Assembly: GCA_015061575.1 (NCBI GenBank)
Contig: SUWF01000021.1
Coordinates: forward strand, 1-54,311
DNA: 54,311 nucleotides
From: Lentisphaerota bacterium
Lineage (GTDB): Bacteria; Verrucomicrobiota; Lentisphaeria; Victivallales; Victivallaceae
Direction of reading: 5' to 3'
Shown: positions 41,047-49,298 of the stretch, piece after piece
Layout: every line of letters begins with the position of its first letter
How positions within the stretch are numbered: position 1 is the first letter of the stretch
Notes under the pieces: model-generated
Databases searched by the model: none
What the model was told of the DNA's origin: nothing
What the model saw: only the letters and a program-made list of their open reading frames with translations
Program-made: the position numbers and the translations under genes

Positions 41047-41084
41047 TTGTACTGATTACTATTTTGTAATCATTACAATGTTAA
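41047..41084 (-). promoter_or_regulatory. Promoter with two PerR-box operators before rubrerythrin
   Basis: TTGTAATCATTACAA (41064-41078) is a perfect 7-1-7 palindrome and matches the B. subtilis PerR box TTATAATNATTATAA at 12 of the 14 fixed positions. A second copy, TTGTACTGATTACTA (41047-41061), differs from the palindrome at two positions. On the minus strand TTAACA (41084-41079) and TAGTAA (41061-41056) flank the first box with a 17-bp spacer, so it would sit between the -35 and -10. Bound PerR would block RNA polymerase. Confidence 0.7.
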
Positions 41085-41167
41085 TCTAACACCATTTTTA
41101 TATATTGCAAATTTTTTTTCAAAAAAAAAGTGATTTTTTTATTTTTTTCTGCCGCATCATACCAATA

Positions 41168-43606
41168 TCAAGGATTTTCCGGCCAGTCGTGCTTGGGGTA
41201 GCGGCCGCGCAAATCGTTTCTGACCAACTTGTAGCTGCCCTGCCAGAAATTACCTATATCAGAAGTGGTCTGCACCGGACGGCCGGCCGGACTTTGCAGC
41301 ACGATGGTCAGCGGCAATTTACCATTAAGCAGTGCAGGCTGCCTGCGTACGCCGAAAAACCATTGCAGCTTGCCCGCCAGCGAGGGCGGATCAGTTGTAT
41401 AATCGACCTTGAATTCCCGGCCATTTTCCAATTTGATCTTTTCCGGCAGCAGATTTTTCAGCCTCCGCTGCTGGTTATAATCCAGCAAATTATATACTGT
41501 TGAGGCCCAATCGATATTTTTCAGCATGTTTTTGCTGAATTTTTCCGGCAGCACCTGATAGAGTATATCTTCAATATTATCCAATATATATTGCGGAGAA
41601 AGTTCCGGCAAGTCACTCTCCGGATCATATTTTTTTATCAACGCTATCTGCCCGAACAACCGTTCCAGAGCTGGCGGCAAATCCAGAGTTTCGATTCCAT
41701 GCTTTTTGATCGCTTCGCTCAAGGCGGCACACAACAAACCACGGTCAGGAGATTCAGCCCGTTTGCTGCTCCAGGTGATTGCTCCCAGCTTACGCAGCTC
41801 CAAAGCTTCAACAGCCAAAGTTTCCGGCGTGATCTTCAATTCGATCCGGGTAGAAAACTTATCAAGCAAAACCTCTTCCAATTCCCATGCTTCAACTGCA
41901 CACGCCAGATGCAAACCTGCATCACCGGGGCGCTCGTCCAAATCCAGCGCAACAATAAATTCGCTCCGGGCCAGATTCACCATATCCGGCCAAACGGCCG
42001 CCCGCCCGCCCGCGAGCAAATAGCGCAGCTCGCCCAGCGTTCCACGCCGCCGCCCTACCCGTTCCGGAAAAGCCGCGGCCAAGATCTGCCCGACCGAAAA
42101 CTTTTTATTATCCTGCAGCTGAATATATTTTTTCATCCGCCGGTTCAATTCACCGGATAAAGCCTTCGCCGTATGCAAACGCTTATCAAACGGCAGATCT
42201 TTGAGCAATACATTTACATCTTCACTGTAAAGTTTGCGGCTGTCCACTCCATCCAGCAACGCCGCCAACTGTATACCCGTATTCCCCTCGCCCAATTCGG
42301 CGGCCACCGCCAGCAAATGCCCTGCCCGGACACTCAAGGAACTGTCATGGATCAGCTTTCCGTGCGCAGTGACGCTGTTATTGGCGTCCAGCGCATTGAT
42401 GCTTTGCAGATATTTCCGGGTCGCAGCCAATGCACTTGGCGAGGGAGCTTCCATAAATTTAAGTTCCTCAATATTGCTTACCCCCCAGACAGCCAGCTCC
42501 AAAACCATTCCACTGAGGTCACAATAGCTCATCTGACTCGGACGCACCGCCACCCGGCGGGATTCTTCAAACTCGTTCCACAGCCGGTAAGCCACTCCCG
42601 GTTCGGTTCTTCCGGCCCGTCCTGCCCGCTGAACGGACGCATCTTGAGAAATCGGCACCGTTTCCAGATGCTCCATATTGCTGGAGGCCTGATAACGGGC
42701 GATCCGGGTAAAACCGCTGTCCACAATTATCCGCACTCCGTCAATAGTCAAACTGCTTTCAGCAATAGCTGTAGCCAGCACAATTTTGCGCACACCGGCA
42801 GGCGGCGTCTCAATCGCCATACGCTGCAAGCTGTTATCCAATCTTCCATAGAGGGGAATGACCCGGCAATTGGGATCCGTAATATTTTGCTGTAATATAT
42901 TTGCGCAGTTCCGGATATCCGCTTCGCCCGGCAGAAAAACCAGCATACTGCCGGATTCATTGCGATAAGCCTCCTGAACTACGGCAGCAGTATTTTCGCT
43001 CAAATTCAGATTGCTTCTCCGCCCCACATAGCGTATATCGACCGGAAAACATCGTCCCTGACTGATAATTACCGGCGCATTATCCAGCAGCGTTGAAACT
43101 TTTTCGCTCTCCAACGTTGCCGACATGACCAGGATCCGCAGATCATTCCGCAACGCTTCGGCTGTATCCAGCGTCAACGCCAGCGCCAGATCGGACTGCA
43201 AACTGCGTTCATGAAATTCATCAAAAATAATCAGCCCCACATCCGATAATTCCGGATCACGCTGCAATCTGGCAGTCAGCATCCCTTCGGTAAGCACTTC
43301 CAGCCTGGTAGCCGGCGATACTTTGCGGTCGAGCCGCATCCGGTAGCCGATTTTATCGCCCAATTCGCAGCCGTAATTCCTTGCCAGCTGACTGGCAACA
43401 GCATAGGCAGCGATCCGCCGCGGCTCCAGCATAATGATCTTGCGATCACGCAAATACGCTTCATCCAGCAGCGCCAGCGGCAGAACCGTACTCTTGCCCG
43501 AACCGGTAGGTGAACTTAAAACCGCCCGTTTATGCTGCCGTAAAGCTTCTTTTACATCATCAATTACTCCGGCAACCGGATAACGGGAAAAGTCCAATCC
43601 ATTCAT
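41168..43606 (-). CDS. hrpB: DEAH-box ATP-dependent helicase HrpB
   Basis: 812 residues, the usual HrpB length. Walker A 'SSPTGSGKST' (31-40), Walker B/motif II 'DEFHERS' (129-135; HrpB has DEFH rather than DEAH), motif III 'MSATLE', motif V 'LATAIAESSLTIDGV' and motif VI 'QRAGRAGR'. A winged-helix/ratchet region and the long HrpB C-terminal domain follow ('QSPAGRPVQTTSDI', 'FWQGSYKLVRNDLRGRYPKH'). HrpB is widespread in Gram-negative bacteria as a putative RNA helicase; its substrates are poorly known. Its ATG overlaps the waaA stop codon (TAATG), which implies translational coupling at the end of the def-waaA operon. Confidence 0.95.
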   Translation of the reverse strand: MNGLDFSRYPVAGVIDDVKEALRQHKRAVLSSPTGSGKSTVLPLALLDEAYLRDRKIIMLEPRRIAAYAVASQLARNYGCELGDKIGYRMRLDRKVSPATRLEVLTEGMLTARLQRDPELSDVGLIIFDEFHERSLQSDLALALTLDTAEALRNDLRILVMSATLESEKVSTLLDNAPVIISQGRCFPVDIRYVGRRSNLNLSENTAAVVQEAYRNESGSMLVFLPGEADIRNCANILQQNITDPNCRVIPLYGRLDNSLQRMAIETPPAGVRKIVLATAIAESSLTIDGVRIIVDSGFTRIARYQASSNMEHLETVPISQDASVQRAGRAGRTEPGVAYRLWNEFEESRRVAVRPSQMSYCDLSGMVLELAVWGVSNIEELKFMEAPSPSALAATRKYLQSINALDANNSVTAHGKLIHDSSLSVRAGHLLAVAAELGEGNTGIQLAALLDGVDSRKLYSEDVNVLLKDLPFDKRLHTAKALSGELNRRMKKYIQLQDNKKFSVGQILAAAFPERVGRRRGTLGELRYLLAGGRAAVWPDMVNLARSEFIVALDLDERPGDAGLHLACAVEAWELEEVLLDKFSTRIELKITPETLAVEALELRKLGAITWSSKRAESPDRGLLCAALSEAIKKHGIETLDLPPALERLFGQIALIKKYDPESDLPELSPQYILDNIEDILYQVLPEKFSKNMLKNIDWASTVYNLLDYNQQRRLKNLLPEKIKLENGREFKVDYTTDPPSLAGKLQWFFGVRRQPALLNGKLPLTIVLQSPAGRPVQTTSDIGNFWQGSYKLVRNDLRGRYPKHDWPENP

Positions 43607-44889
43607 TACCGGACTGCATCCAACGCATCGAGCGTTTTTACCGTCGCCCCGGCATGAACAGATATAGCAGCAAATGCCTTGAGACCAAGTTCATTGCGTA
43701 ACTCTTCGCTGCTCAGCAATTTCCGCAATACGGAAGTTAATTCTTCATCTGCAGCAACCGTTTTTACAGCTGAATCCGCCGTCAGCACCTGCATAAGAAA
43801 ACGGAAATTACGCAATTTATGTCCGGTAACGATCGCTTTTTTCAGCAGTGCCGGTTCAATAAGGTTATGCCCTTCATCGTGCCCGGCCAATGATTTACCC
43901 ATGATAACAATGTCGCTCGCCTGCATAAATTTAAGCATTTCGCCAGTAGTATCAGCCAGCAGACACAGCACGTTATCTCCGGAGCGTTCGCCATTGCTGC
44001 GCCGGGCCGCCGGAATATTTAATTTATCCAAAGTTTCCATAACTTCCGCTCCCCGTTCAGCATGGCGGGGAATCAGCACCAACCGCAAAGCCGGATCATC
44101 AGAACAGAGATTTTTAAAACTTTCAGCTATCAAAGTTTCCTCTCCGGGGTGTGTACTGGCTCCCAGTATGACTTTGAATTGCCCTTCACCAAAGTATTCG
44201 TGCAAATCAGCCGCCTGCAGATCATCCGGCACACGCTGATCGAACTTGAGATTGCCGCAGTTTATAACATTAGCATTCGGAGCAACTTGCAGAAAACGTT
44301 CTTTATCGCCTTCTGACTGCGCCGCAATCACATTAAATTTTTCCAGCAGCGGCCGGAAGAAAAACCTGAAACGCATGTACCCCCTGGCTGAATGGTCTGA
44401 TAAGCGGGCATTGACCAAAGCGGTTTTGACATTGCGCTTGACCGCTGAATTGATCAAATTCGGCCAGATTTCAGTTTCAAATATCACCAGCATCTGCGGC
44501 TGCAGCAAACGCAGCGTCCGGGCGACCATCCAACAGAAATCCATCGGACAGAATATTGCCGACGCACCTTCCGGCAACTGCTTGCGCACCAGCTCCTGCC
44601 CGGTGGTCGTGCCGGTAGAAATAACGATCGGCAGCTGCGGATAGCGTTCACGCAGTTTGCGGCTCAAAGCCAATGCAATAACGCTTTCGCCCACGCTCAC
44701 CGCATGGATCCAAATACAATTTTTGTATGCCTGCAGCTCTTGTTTACGTTCAGCAGAAAAGCAGCCGAAACGTTCACCAAAAGTCTTTTTCCAGCCCGGA
44801 CGCCGCCATAATTTCCACAACAGCCCCGGCAAAAAGAAAATAAATCCCAGCGGCAGAATCAAATTGTAAAAGAACAACATAAATTTCAT
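43606..44889 (-). CDS. waaA: 3-deoxy-D-manno-octulosonic acid (Kdo) transferase
   Basis: 427 residues from the ATG at 44889; a GTG seven codons upstream, directly after the previous stop, is the alternative. The N-terminal membrane anchor 'FFYNLILPLGFIFFLPGLLW' is typical. The catalytic-base motif is 'IHAVSVGE' (Glu68). Further family motifs: 'STGTTTGQE', 'FETEIWPNL', 'VNARLSDHSARGY', 'LGASTHPGEE' and 'GKSLAGHDEGHNLIEPA'. It transfers Kdo from CMP-Kdo to lipid IVA at the inner face of the cytoplasmic membrane, so the cell makes a Kdo-containing lipid A. It follows the CDC123-like gene and overlaps hrpB. Confidence 0.94.
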   Translation of the reverse strand: MKFMLFFYNLILPLGFIFFLPGLLWKLWRRPGWKKTFGERFGCFSAERKQELQAYKNCIWIHAVSVGESVIALALSRKLRERYPQLPIVISTGTTTGQELVRKQLPEGASAIFCPMDFCWMVARTLRLLQPQMLVIFETEIWPNLINSAVKRNVKTALVNARLSDHSARGYMRFRFFFRPLLEKFNVIAAQSEGDKERFLQVAPNANVINCGNLKFDQRVPDDLQAADLHEYFGEGQFKVILGASTHPGEETLIAESFKNLCSDDPALRLVLIPRHAERGAEVMETLDKLNIPAARRSNGERSGDNVLCLLADTTGEMLKFMQASDIVIMGKSLAGHDEGHNLIEPALLKKAIVTGHKLRNFRFLMQVLTADSAVKTVAADEELTSVLRKLLSSEELRNELGLKAFAAISVHAGATVKTLDALDAVR

Positions 44890-44910
44890 AACATCTATCC
44901 AATTTATCAC

Positions 44911-45633
44911 TTAGAAACTTACCGCCACATCGCCGGATATTTTAGTCGGCGGCAGCATAAGTTTAATACCGTATTCACAACTCCAATCCAAATCAAACGT
45001 GCGCATCAGCAAGGGATCCGTTGGTTCTCCCCAGGGATTCAAGTCAATGATCTTTATATTCTGATCATCATCTTCCAGATAAATATCCATCGTCAGAGAT
45101 TTTACCGGCAGCTGCCACTTGATCTGTTCAAACCAGCTTTTTGTCCGCAGCCAAAGTTCCTCTTTTATCCCCTCCAAACGCCGGAAATGGCGCACCAGAT
45201 TATATTGGCTCATTGCCCGGAGTTCACCATCATGGATAAAAAGCCGGAATTCCCGGGTACGATCGATCTTCACAAACGGGCGCACCGCCAGATATTCCAC
45301 CATCCCCTGCTGCGCAGCAGTTCTGACTTTGTGCGATACCGCCAGAAAATACCAGGCACTTTCCGCCGAGTGTACCGCTCCACGCTTACCGATAAACCGC
45401 TCCGTATCAGTAGGCGAACAATAATCTGTAGAAACAAAATAATTATCAAAAGTGCCGCCGCGCATAAGCTTTTTGAGTCGTTCGACCACCCCGGCAACCT
45501 CGGCACCATCGCTCACGCCATCGGCCAGCAATTTGATTTCTTCTTCAGAAAGCTTCAAAAAACCTGTCAATTCACTGTGTTCACCCAAGACCGGATACCA
45601 ATTCACAGTCCGGCAGAAATCATTGTTTTCCAT
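44911..45633 (-). CDS. CDC123/D123-like ATP-grasp family protein
   Basis: 240 residues from the ATG at 45633 (AAAGGA at 10 nt); a longer frame would run 44 bp into the preceding gene. Seen: 'VEYLAVRPFVKIDRTREFRL' then 'FIHDGELRAMSQYN', which parallels the 'p..eFRcFv....l.aisQr' strand pair of eukaryotic CDC123. Later 'LTMDIYLED' and 'IKIIDLNPWGEPTDPLL' parallel the 'vwliDfNPfg..TD.LLF' metal/ATP-binding motif. CDC123 is a divergent ATP-grasp enzyme; in eukaryotes it assists assembly of eIF2. Bacterial members are predicted protein- or peptide-modifying ligases of unknown target. Its position between an integral membrane protein and waaA, under the promoter region of def, is unexplained. Confidence 0.7.
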   Translation of the reverse strand: MENNDFCRTVNWYPVLGEHSELTGFLKLSEEEIKLLADGVSDGAEVAGVVERLKKLMRGGTFDNYFVSTDYCSPTDTERFIGKRGAVHSAESAWYFLAVSHKVRTAAQQGMVEYLAVRPFVKIDRTREFRLFIHDGELRAMSQYNLVRHFRRLEGIKEELWLRTKSWFEQIKWQLPVKSLTMDIYLEDDDQNIKIIDLNPWGEPTDPLLMRTFDLDWSCEYGIKLMLPPTKISGDVAVSF

Positions 45634-45655
45634 AGCTCTTTGATCCTTTACTGAT

Positions 45656-46555
45656 TTATGGTTGGTCGCCCTGACGCCATGCTTGTTCCTGACTGTCACG
45701 CGTCAGACGATTCATTATATATATAAGATAAAATGTCATACCCAATACATAGATGATATTGAAATCAAAAAGTCCCAACGCTTCCGCCACACTGCCGATG
45801 ATCATGACCGGAAATCCGGCATAAATAGCCATAACGGCCATCTCTTTGACTTTAAAACGTTTCGGGCGGCCAATATTCATCAGTGCAAAGACACCGGTAA
45901 ACATAGCTATATACAACAAAACTTCCAACAAAGTCTGCTTCAAAAACCATCCGCCCAGCCAGAGCGGCAACAGCACCTCCAGCAAATTCTTGAGCTGTTC
46001 CGGCGTAATTATCTGCTTTTTGCCGGGCGGCAGATTCAGCTGCAATTTATCAGAAGCACGGAATTTCTTGAAAAGCTCATTGCGATCCGCTACATTTTGA
46101 GCAACGGCTGAAGTCATTGATTTATTTATGCCGAAAAAGACAAATCCACTCTGCCCCGTGCGATGCCACAGCCCCAGCTGCGAACCGCTCCACAGCACTC
46201 CGACCGGGCAATCCTGCTGAAAATTTTCCGGCAGTGCCGCCGCATTTTCCGGCAAATAGCACACTGCCACCGGCCCGGCAATAATAAAATTACGAATCTT
46301 GTCAGGCGCTTCCAGCGGAAATATACCTTGCGCTGAACACTCCAATTTTCCGCAATGGCTGCTGAAAATTGCCGCCGAACCTAAAGTGGAATTACGCATT
46401 GCCGGATATATTCCAGCAAACATCACCGCCGAACCGATCAATGCCATCAACAGCAAATGCCACAAACTGCGCCGCAAACTCTGCTGGCGCAACTCGTTAA
46501 AACACATGTAGCCGGTACAGCTGCCCAGCACTGCCCGGATAAAACCGGTTTTCAT
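45656..46555 (-). CDS. Polytopic membrane protein, possibly DUF1189-like
   Basis: 299 residues; its ATG overlaps the def stop codon (ATGA), so the two are translationally coupled. One hydrophobic helix lies near residues 30-50 ('LWHLLLMALIGSAVMFAGIY'). A soluble central domain of about 150 residues follows, and then a C-terminal membrane half with three or four helices ('TLLEVLLYIAMFTGVFALM', 'AVMAIYAGFPVMIIGSVAEAL', 'IIYVLGMTFYLIYIMN'). The layout (helix, large extracytoplasmic loop, helical bundle) resembles DUF1189 proteins, but this was not confirmed. No enzymatic motif was seen. Function unknown; an envelope role is suggested only by the neighbouring waaA. Confidence 0.6.
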   Translation of the reverse strand: MKTGFIRAVLGSCTGYMCFNELRQQSLRRSLWHLLLMALIGSAVMFAGIYPAMRNSTLGSAAIFSSHCGKLECSAQGIFPLEAPDKIRNFIIAGPVAVCYLPENAAALPENFQQDCPVGVLWSGSQLGLWHRTGQSGFVFFGINKSMTSAVAQNVADRNELFKKFRASDKLQLNLPPGKKQIITPEQLKNLLEVLLPLWLGGWFLKQTLLEVLLYIAMFTGVFALMNIGRPKRFKVKEMAVMAIYAGFPVMIIGSVAEALGLFDFNIIYVLGMTFYLIYIMNRLTRDSQEQAWRQGDQP

Positions 46556-47145
46556 AACCTTATATTCCGCTGATAATCAAAACGTTTTCCACGCCGTTCC
46601 AACGCCGATAATTCATTACGGACCAAGCTTTTTACTTCCTCAGTGAGCCGATCGACAAAAACAGTTCCATTCAAGTGATCGACTTCATGCTGGATACAGC
46701 GAGCAAGCAAGCCGCCGCACTCAAATTCGATCGTTTCGCCGTTCAACGTCTGGGCTTTTACCTTGACCGTTCTCGGGCGCATGACTTGAGCATAGACTTC
46801 CGGAACTGATAAGCACCCCTCATCATAAGGAATAATTTCCGAACCATATTCCACGATTTCCGGATTGACCAGCGCCATCGGCATTTGCGGCAGCAGCTGC
46901 AATTCCCCCGGCGTCGGCGGATTACCCATGGAACTTTGCGCAATATCCAACACGATCAAACGCTTGTAAATACCTATCTGCACCGCTGCCAAACCAATAC
47001 CATTGAGCTTATGCATGATTTTGACCATATCATCAGCCAGCATCAACAAATCACGGTCAAACACGGTAACCACTTCCGATATTTTCTTGAGATTGGTTCC
47101 ACCGTAGGTTTGCAAAGCATAATTACTGCGCTTTTTCAACGCCAT
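46552..47145 (-). CDS. def: Peptide deformylase
   Basis: 197 residues from the ATG at 47145 with GGAG 10 nt before it; a GTG ten codons earlier is less likely. All three signature motifs are present: 'GIGLAAVQIG' (49-58), 'EGCLSVP' (109-115, metal-binding Cys) and 'QHEVDHLNG' (His, catalytic Glu and His of HExxH). It removes the N-formyl group from nascent proteins using a metal, Fe2+ in most species. First gene of the five-gene minus-strand operon that ends with hrpB. Confidence 0.96.
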   Translation of the reverse strand: MALKKRSNYALQTYGGTNLKKISEVVTVFDRDLLMLADDMVKIMHKLNGIGLAAVQIGIYKRLIVLDIAQSSMGNPPTPGELQLLPQMPMALVNPEIVEYGSEIIPYDEGCLSVPEVYAQVMRPRTVKVKAQTLNGETIEFECGGLLARCIQHEVDHLNGTVFVDRLTEEVKSLVRNELSALERRGKRFDYQRNIRL

Positions 47146-47200
47146 ATATCTAAAACTCCACGTTGCTTGAGGCACTTATCCGATCCGGAAACTACCCCGC

Positions 47201-47229
47201 TTATTAATTGCGACAATGCCCTCCGGCAA
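47201..47229 (-). promoter_or_regulatory. Possible promoter of the def-hrpB operon
   Basis: On the minus strand TTGCCG, a 17-bp spacer and TAATAA lie about 55 bp before the def ATG. The match is modest. Confidence 0.3.
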
Positions 47230-47334
47230 AAATCACGGCTGCAATTCCGCCAGAGAGCGCTTATAATGCAAATCTTGACCTTCCCGACTCTGCATTAACC
47301 CGTCAAGCCGGGAACGGTACCTGAAAAAATATTT

Positions 47335-49062
47335 TTATTTTTTCTGTTTGACCGGGCCAACAAAATCCTTTGGCGCCGGCTTGGCTTCAGCTTTGGGGGC
47401 TGCCTTGGCTTCAGCTTTGGAAGTCGGCTTGGCCGGAGCAGATTCCACAACGATCTCCGGATCGACTTTGAATTTTTCAACCTTTTCCAAAGCCGCTTCA
47501 GTGCCTTGGTCCAGCAGCAGATATTTTTCAACTTCCGCCGGATCGGCAATACCGGTCACATTGGGAGTCATACCGTTGTTATCCAACACATACAAAGTAG
47601 CTTCGGCTCCGCTGACCTTTTCAAACCCACGGCCCAGATTGTTGATATTGGCGGCTGCTTCCAGCTGCGCACGGGCCTTCTGCACGTTAGCCAGCGCCTG
47701 CACCAGCGTACCTTCAGCCGACACCACATTGCGCTGGGCTTCATTCAAACGAACGATTTCCGCTTGACCGGCATCGTATTCGGCCTGCACCAGATCACGC
47801 TGTTCAAACACCAGCTTGCGGATAGCAAAGTACAAGTTGGCCTGCTTGATGTTCACATCATAATTGGCGTATGCAGTACGGACATCGTTGACCACATTCA
47901 ACCACGCCTGAGCAACTGTAAAGTCCGCAATCGCCATATTGGCCTGCGCTTCCCGGGTGGCATTGTAACGCTGGAAACCATTGAACAACACCCATTCGGC
48001 ACTCAAGCCGTAATTCAACACCTGATTGTCATACCGGCGGTTGTATCCGGCATTGTAACCATGATAATAATCCTTGTTGGCATTGAGCGTATATTCACCA
48101 AAAGCCCGCACCATCGGCGAAAAAGCACTGTAGGTCTGATAGAGCTGATATTCGCTGATTTTAAGCTGTTCCCGATAAGCCTTGAGGTCAGGACGGTTGG
48201 CCAGTGCCATATCCAGATAAGTATCAACGCCCAGCAGCAGAGATTCGCTTTCATACTTGATTTCAGGGAACTTGATCGCATCCGGGATCGTGCCTTCCGG
48301 ATAACCCATCAACGCCGCCAGCGTGTAAAGCGCCGTGGAGTAATTGTATTCAGCAGTCAGACGGTTGGAGTCAGCCTGATTGACCTGGATCTGGAAGTTC
48401 AGCACATCGCTCAGCGGAACCGCACCATACTGGTGTTTGATTTCAGTTTCACGCAAATTTTTGAGCTGGAAGCTCATATCTTCCAAAGCGATCCGGCGGT
48501 TTTCATTGGCCAGCAGAATATCGTAATAAGCTTGAGCAACTGCCAGCAGCAGCTGACGGCGTGCATCATCGTTCAAAGCAATCGAACTTGAATAGTTGTG
48601 CTTGGCGGCCATCACCCCGAATTCCCGGCTCAAACCATCAAACAGCAGCCAGCTGGCCGAAACCCCGAAACTGGCGTTCCGGTAGTAATCGGTCTGCGGA
48701 TTGCCGTAGTTGTACTGACTGGTAACGTCATTGATGGAACCTTGCAGACCAGCCTTGAGCGCTACCGTCGGCGAGTACGAGGCAAAGGACTGGTAATAAC
48801 GCATCTTGGCCGCATTTACCGAATGATAAGCTGCTATGTAGTTTGGATTGTTGAGCAGAGCGATCTTCTGTGCATCAGCCAGCGAAAGCGTATTGATCGA
48901 ACGCAAAATTGTATCCGCCTTGGAGCGTTCCCGCTCGCTGAAGCTGTCATAGCTAAAATCCCCTGCCGGAGCAGTATAAGGTTTTTGACAACCTGCAGCA
49001 GTTACTGCCAGCAAGCCGCCGCACACCACTGCCGGCAACCAACGCAAATAAGAATGTTTCAT
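47335..49062 (-). CDS. TolC-family outer membrane factor (lipoprotein) with Ala/Lys/Pro-rich C-terminal tail
   Basis: 575 residues; AAGGA before the ATG. Signal 'MKHSYLRWLPAVVCGGLLAV' continues to 'TAAGCQ', a lipobox-like site with Cys about residue 25. Two OEP repeats follow, each a beta-hairpin plus long helices ('LSLADAQKIALLNNPNYIAA' starts the first, 'ESLLLGVDTYLDMALANRPD' the second). The typical 'LNEAQRNVVSAEGTLVQALA' helix and its pair are present. These proteins form the trimeric outer-membrane channel of efflux pumps or type I secretion. After the barrel/coil part there are about 100 extra residues, ending in low-complexity 'SKAEAKAAPKAEAKPAPKD'. No ABC, RND or membrane-fusion partner is adjacent, so the pump it serves is unknown. 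Confidence 0.9.
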   Translation of the reverse strand: MKHSYLRWLPAVVCGGLLAVTAAGCQKPYTAPAGDFSYDSFSERERSKADTILRSINTLSLADAQKIALLNNPNYIAAYHSVNAAKMRYYQSFASYSPTVALKAGLQGSINDVTSQYNYGNPQTDYYRNASFGVSASWLLFDGLSREFGVMAAKHNYSSSIALNDDARRQLLLAVAQAYYDILLANENRRIALEDMSFQLKNLRETEIKHQYGAVPLSDVLNFQIQVNQADSNRLTAEYNYSTALYTLAALMGYPEGTIPDAIKFPEIKYESESLLLGVDTYLDMALANRPDLKAYREQLKISEYQLYQTYSAFSPMVRAFGEYTLNANKDYYHGYNAGYNRRYDNQVLNYGLSAEWVLFNGFQRYNATREAQANMAIADFTVAQAWLNVVNDVRTAYANYDVNIKQANLYFAIRKLVFEQRDLVQAEYDAGQAEIVRLNEAQRNVVSAEGTLVQALANVQKARAQLEAAANINNLGRGFEKVSGAEATLYVLDNNGMTPNVTGIADPAEVEKYLLLDQGTEAALEKVEKFKVDPEIVVESAPAKPTSKAEAKAAPKAEAKPAPKDFVGPVKQKK

Positions 49063-49118
49063 CAGTATATTCCTTTATATATGTTGAAATTTTCCCAAAA
49101 AAGTTTATTCATTAAAGT

Positions 49119-49146
49119 AATTTACCACACAAAAAAAAATTTGCAA
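49119..49146 (-). promoter_or_regulatory. Promoter of the TolC-family gene
   Basis: On the minus strand TTGCAA, a 16-bp spacer and TAAATT lie about 55 bp before the ATG. A small inverted repeat TGACT-tgtc-AGTCA (49156-49169) lies just upstream, between this and the guaA promoter. Confidence 0.45.
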
Positions 49147-49227
49147 ATCGTATTTTGACTTGTCAGTCATATTTTCTTCAACAATTTTTCCTTCTTTATT
49201 TATTTTGATTTTTTTTAAACTGCCGCA

Positions 49228-49256
49228 TTGAAATTTTTTATATGTTGGTGTATTTT
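49228..49256 (+). promoter_or_regulatory. Promoter of guaA
   Basis: TTGAAA, a 17-bp spacer and TATTTT lie about 40 bp before the ATG. Confidence 0.5.
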
Positions 49257-49298
49257 ATATGCAGAGAAAAATCAACCTTTAGTTTAAGGAAGTAGTAA

